From Candidatus Meridianibacter frigidus (GTDB lineage: Bacteria; Vulcanimicrobiota; Vulcanimicrobiia; Vulcanimicrobiales; Vulcanimicrobiaceae), in contig QHBJ01000018.1 in assembly GCA_003243975.1 (NCBI GenBank), forward strand, positions 1-37,506: a stretch of 37,506 nt of DNA. The letters run 5' to 3'. Position numbers and translations under genes: made by a program. The notes beneath the pieces were generated by a model. That model saw only the letters and a list, made by a program, of their open reading frames with translations, had not been told where the DNA came from and did no database searches. How positions within the stretch are numbered: position 1 is the first letter of the stretch; each line of letters begins with the position of its first letter. This document shows, in pieces, positions 34,900-37,506 of this stretch.

Positions 34900-35005
34900 C
34901 TCCGGTGAGGTACCGGAGATTTCCAACACTGAACGCCGGCAGCTGAGACTACCGCGCAGTGATCAAAACAAAGAAAGACCCGCGCGAGCGCACGGGCCTT
35001 TTTTT
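34900..35005 (+). ncRNA. Candidate orphan structured RNA, about 106 bases
   Basis: The interval between a TATAAT promoter and an intrinsic terminator holds no reading frame but three stems. Hairpin 1 is CTCCGG/CCGGAG (34900-34905, 34913-34918) with a 7-base loop TGAGGTA. Hairpin 2 has outer stem CACTG/CAGTG (34927-34931, 34957-34961) and inner stem CGGCAG/CTACCG (34937-34942, 34949-34954, one mismatch) with loop CTGAGA. The third is the terminator stem. The next gene downstream is convergent, so this is not a leader. It does not show the conserved blocks of SRP RNA, tmRNA, 6S RNA or the common riboswitches I checked. Family unknown; a trans-acting small RNA is plausible. Confidence 0.55.
34977..35005 (+). 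terminator. Intrinsic terminator of the orphan RNA
   Basis: CCCGCGC (34979-34985) pairs with GCACGGG (34990-34996), with one mismatch and a GAGC loop, followed by a run of seven T after CC. Confidence 0.8.
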
Positions 35006-35058
35006 ACGTTGGATTATGAATGAACTCCGCGGGGACGAGAACGAACGGTGATCGTTGC

Positions 35059-35107
35059 TTCTCGACTCCGCTTGTCCCGAGCTCGTCGAGGGGCTCGAAG
35101 TGACACT
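35059..35107. repeat. Dispersed palindromic element ('PELVEG' type)
   Basis: The sequence around CCCGAGCTCGTCGAGGGGC, flanked by TCGACTCCGC and GAAGTGACACT, belongs to the widespread class of short palindromes whose spurious translation reads PELVEG. One arm matches the aceF linker block at 28221-28236 in 15 of 16 bases. It lies between the orphan RNA and the convergent gene ending at 35112. Confidence 0.7.
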
Positions 35108-35111
35108 GGAA

Positions 35112-35780
35112 CTACATCGACGATTTCATCTTGCCGTTGGCATCGAGACGGTACACAGACGCGAGATCGCCCATCGCTTTTCCAAGGATGACGTGGTACT
35201 GCGCATCCGCCCCAACGCCGTACTTCGCATCGACGTCCTTCATGATCTGCAAGTGCAGCGCGTGTCCGACCAGGTGATCAAGCCCCACTTCAACATTATG
35301 TCTGCTCCCGCCGATGGAGCTTGCACCCCACAGAGCGCCCGCGAGGGCCTCGCCGTTTTTCGGATCGACCGCGGGCTGCGAGGGAAGGGCAACGTGCTTG
35401 ACGGTTACATAGTGGAGCGCATCTGAGATGATGAAGTCGAAAGTCTTGACAAACTGGCCGACGGCGGCCTTGCCGTAGGTCTTTGACAACGAGGCTACTT
35501 CCGCGTTGGTTTTGTCGCCCGCCAATGTCTTGAGCAGCGTCATGGTGCTGTAGTGCTTAGGCCCACCGCCGGCCATCACCACGGCGAGCGTAACGCCAAG
35601 GGCCGGAGCGCCGGTATAGACGCCGGGACCGCCAAAACGTGAGTTCATATTCAGGTTCACGCCGGGCGCCGGCAACATCTTCTTGGCCATGCCACCCATG
35701 TGCGTAGCCGCAAAGCTAGGGGCGCTTGCCGTTAGCGCAGCAGCTAGGGTGACGGCTCCAAAAAAGCGCGATGTATGCAT
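35112..35780 (-). CDS. Exported protein of unknown function
   Basis: A 222-residue protein with ATG 35780; AAAGGA lies 5 bases upstream, so the earlier start at 35813 is rejected. The signal peptide ends near residue 25 (...APSFAA). Gly/Met-rich residues follow (THMGGMAKKMLP), then a mostly helical body (HYSTMTLLKTLAG, VGQFVKTFDFIISDALHYV, NVEVGLDHLVGHALHLQIMKDV) with several His that could bind metal, though no motif is certain. No family recognised. It follows rpiB by 25 bases. Confidence 0.6.
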   Translation of the reverse strand: MHTSRFFGAVTLAAALTASAPSFAATHMGGMAKKMLPAPGVNLNMNSRFGGPGVYTGAPALGVTLAVVMAGGGPKHYSTMTLLKTLAGDKTNAEVASLSKTYGKAAVGQFVKTFDFIISDALHYVTVKHVALPSQPAVDPKNGEALAGALWGASSIGGSRHNVEVGLDHLVGHALHLQIMKDVDAKYGVGADAQYHVILGKAMGDLASVYRLDANGKMKSSM

Positions 35781-35805
35781 ACAATCCTTTCGAGAGTAGA
35801 GATGA

Positions 35806-36270
35806 TTACGCATCAGAAACGGGGCTAAGGGCGTTTGGATTGGGCTCGACCGCGTCGATCATCGCCGCGTAGGCGGAATCTGCGGTGGGCGCCGTGGAGA
35901 ACCACGCGTCCAGTATCTGTTCAGCCGCTGCCGGCGAGGTCCCGGAAAGGCCGAGCGCCAGAACGTTGGCGTCGTTCCATTCGCGCGCTGCGGTTGCCGT
36001 CCGCGCGTCGGAGCAGAGCGCTGCGCGCGCGCCGGGAATCTTGTTGGCCGCAATGGATACTCCAGTCCCCGACCAGCAGCATACGATGCCATAATCCACG
36101 CCGCCATCGGTCACGGACCGCGCGACCGCGTGACCCACCTGCGGCCAGTTCGCAGCGCCGCTGCGGCCCAACGCGCCAAGAAGCAACACTTCATGCCCGC
36201 GGTTTTTCAGGGAAGCGACGATTGCATCGGTTAGCTCGGTGCGCTCATCGCTGCCCAGCGCGACCTTCAT
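35806..36270 (-). CDS. rpiB: Ribose-5-phosphate isomerase B family sugar isomerase
   Basis: A 154-residue isomerase of the RpiB/LacAB family, interconverting ribulose-5-phosphate and ribose-5-phosphate. Family blocks: MKVALGSDE at the start, CCWSGTGVSIAANKIPGARAALC (phosphate and ring-opening region) and AREWNDANVLALG. ATG 36270 is 4 bases after the previous stop. Some relatives act on allose or other aldose phosphates, so the precise substrate is not certain. Confidence 0.9.
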   Translation of the reverse strand: MKVALGSDERTELTDAIVASLKNRGHEVLLLGALGRSGAANWPQVGHAVARSVTDGGVDYGIVCCWSGTGVSIAANKIPGARAALCSDARTATAAREWNDANVLALGLSGTSPAAAEQILDAWFSTAPTADSAYAAMIDAVEPNPNALSPVSDA

Positions 36271-36274
36271 TACG

Positions 36275-36685
36275 TTATTGAATAGTTATTTGGTTTGCGT
36301 TCAGCGAGCCGTCGGAGCTGCCTTGACCGATAACATCGACGTGCTGCCCGGTCGTAATGGTCGCTCCCCGGGGATTAATGGCCGTGCCTTGATGCAGATG
36401 AACGACCCGGTATTGGCCGTTGGCGAAACGCACTTGCATTTCGAAGCGCCGGAAGAACGTTACGTCGCCGCGCACGTGATTGGGATCCCATCCGTAATCT
36501 TGCTTGACGCGTCCCGCGACCGCATTGATCACGGCCTGCAGAATCGGGCTAACCGAAGGCGGCATGGTAGGCAAAGCAGAGGGGGTCGGACTTGGCGCCG
36601 GCGTTGGGTTGCCCTGTGCAAACGCGGCCGGCAGCCCGCACGAGAACAGGACGGCCGCCAGTACGAGCCCAAATCGCGTCTTCAT
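36275..36685 (-). CDS. Exported DUF5666-like OB-fold protein
   Basis: A 136-residue protein with ATG 36685, signal peptide to about residue 23 (...PAAFA), a Pro/Ser/Thr linker (about 25-45), and a small beta-barrel domain (HLHQGTAINPRGATITTGQHVDVIGQG) resembling DUF5666-type OB folds. The longer frame to 37216 overlaps the Nudix gene and is rejected. First gene of the operon with rpiB and the exported protein at 35112. Confidence 0.7.
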   Translation of the reverse strand: MKTRFGLVLAAVLFSCGLPAAFAQGNPTPAPSPTPSALPTMPPSVSPILQAVINAVAGRVKQDYGWDPNHVRGDVTFFRRFEMQVRFANGQYRVVHLHQGTAINPRGATITTGQHVDVIGQGSSDGSLNANQITIQ

Positions 36686-36740
36686 AGACCGAGAACGAAG
36701 GCCCAAATCGCAAGGTTCCGCTATTCGGGACGCTGCCACC

Positions 36741-37506
36741 GTGATGCTCGTTCGCCCTGCGGGCGAGGGCTTCGAAGTTTTGATGTTGCGCCGGAGTTCA
36801 AAGAGCGCCTTCGCAGCCGACGCGTACGTCTTCCCGGGCGGCACGGTCGACGCGCAGGACCGCGACCGGAGCACGCACGCGGGCATCAGCGGGCTCGACG
36901 AGCCGCGGCTCCGGGCACTCTTTCGCTCAGAGATTACGGCATTATTGCCGCGCCCACCAGTAGCGGCGTCCAAACATGAGGATCGCGTGGCCCTCTTGGT
37001 TGCCGCGCTGCGCGAAGTATTCGAAGAATCCGGCGTGCTGCTTGGCGCTAGCAAGATGGTCGCGCCGGCGGCTCTCCAGGGGGCGCGAGCGCGCTTGCAC
37101 GCTGCCGAATGGACGTTCGGTGAAGTACTCGAGCGTTTGAATTGCCGTTTGAATGCCGGCGTGTTGGAGCTCTTCTCACAGTGGATCACACCGCCCAGCG
37201 AGGGGCGCCGCTTCAACGCACACTTTTTTCTGGCAGTGGCGGATGCCGAACAAACGGGCGCAGCCGATCAACTTGAAACGCATGACGCAATGTGGGTAGC
37301 GCCGAACAACGCACTCGAACGCTTTGAAGCAGGAACGCTGGCGATGGTCTATCCGACCGTGAAACATATGCAGCGGCTGGCACGCTTCAAAAACGTCGAG
37401 ACGCTCTTGCATTTCGCGAGGCAGAAGACGATCGTGCAAATCATGCCAAACGCGCAGGCGGACTTTTCGAGCTTCGCCATTCCGGCCGAACTCGAAGGGT
37501 CATGGT
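36741..37506 (+). CDS. NUDT19-like Nudix hydrolase, 3' end beyond the window
   Basis: At least 255 residues, cut by the window edge. The N-terminal part reads VLMLRRSSKS and YVFPGGTVD (Gly33, Gly34). The Nudix helix REVFEESGV (Arg91-Glu92...Glu95-Glu96-Ser-Gly98) follows only after about 57 residues instead of about 14, the long insertion typical of NUDT19-type proteins. The C-terminal part (SQWITPPSEGRRFNAHFFLAV and the later YPTVKHMQRLARF) also matches that group, some of which hydrolyse CoA and CoA esters. GTG 36741 or ATG 36744 is the only standard start, yet the codons before it (IRDAAT) already look like the family N-terminus, so a non-standard start is possible. Confidence 0.82.
   Translation, partial: MMLVRPAGEGFEVLMLRRSSKSAFAADAYVFPGGTVDAQDRDRSTHAGISGLDEPRLRALFRSEITALLPRPPVAASKHEDRVALLVAALREVFEESGVLLGASKMVAPAALQGARARLHAAEWTFGEVLERLNCRLNAGVLELFSQWITPPSEGRRFNAHFFLAVADAEQTGAADQLETHDAMWVAPNNALERFEAGTLAMVYPTVKHMQRLARFKNVETLLHFARQKTIVQIMPNAQADFSSFAIPAELEGSW

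Noticed and set aside
34900-35005. Orphan RNA considered as SRP RNA, 6S RNA, tmRNA or an M-box leader
   Set aside because: It lacks the SRP tetraloop block, the long 6S rod, a tRNA-like end, and the conserved M-box core; only a short GGTGAGG resemblance to the M-box was seen.
35055-35426. Plus-strand open frame of 123 codons containing PELVEG
   Set aside because: It is the well-known spurious translation of a dispersed palindrome and then runs antisense through the exported-protein gene.
36239-36979. 246-codon plus-strand frame
   Set aside because: Antisense to the DUF5666-like gene in its first half and out of frame with the Nudix gene in its second.

Overview
This window looks like a chromosomal segment of a GC-rich, diderm (two-membrane) bacterium. 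Pointers to a diderm are a heptose-bisphosphate phosphatase (GmhB, LPS-core sugar pathway), a barrel-like exported protein, several lipoproteins and a lytic transglycosylase. The many Pro/Thr- or Pro/Ser-linker exported proteins and the lipoprotein built from 48-residue NHL repeats remind me of Candidatus Eremiobacterota (WPS-2). That placement is inference from style, not from a marker gene. I saw no transposase, integrase, phage gene, CRISPR array, tRNA or rRNA.

Region 1 (1-19 kb) is dominated by exported and envelope proteins. It holds a lipoprotein plus barrel-like pair (403-1631), a PBP4-type D-Ala-D-Ala carboxypeptidase (1764-3359) and a four-gene plus-strand operon (3474-7184: beta-hydroxyacid dehydrogenase, small exported protein, NHL/SGNH-like fusion, Pro/Ser-linker protein). 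A minus-strand operon follows (7211-10023) whose central gene is an M48-like protein fused to an RDD domain and lacking both HExxH histidines. Next come two small exported proteins (one with five 13-residue repeats), a large NHL lipoprotein (11098-13527), a 925-residue class III cyclase/STAND ATPase/TPR regulator (13615-16392), a divergent pair whose start codons overlap (16404-17679), a DUF4760-like membrane protein and a TPR remnant.

Region 2 (19-24 kb) carries a lytic transglycosylase, gmhB overlapping an Nramp-related transporter with altered metal-site motifs, a hemerythrin-like protein, and thiC under a TPP riboswitch that covers its ribosome-binding site.

Region 3 (24-34.5 kb) is central metabolism. 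An EamA transporter, aceE (TPP-dependent pyruvate dehydrogenase E1) and aceF (E2 with two lipoyl domains) are translationally coupled on the plus strand, next to and divergent from thiC. A minus-strand operon VTT/TVP38 - rnd - acnA - TMEM175-like follows, with 4-base overlaps at every junction.

Region 4 (34.5-37.5 kb) has a VKOR-like protein without the loop cysteines and a candidate orphan structured RNA (34900-35005) with its own promoter and terminator. A copy of the 'PELVEG'-type dispersed palindrome follows, then a minus-strand operon (DUF5666-like protein, rpiB, exported protein) and the 5' part of a NUDT19-like Nudix hydrolase that runs off the window.

The best candidates for something undescribed are the orphan RNA, the pseudoprotease-RDD operon, the overlapping divergent start codons, the tandem/palindromic repeat inside the aceF linker, and the motif-altered Nramp and VKOR homologues. 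All assignments rest on reading motifs by eye; no database search was run.
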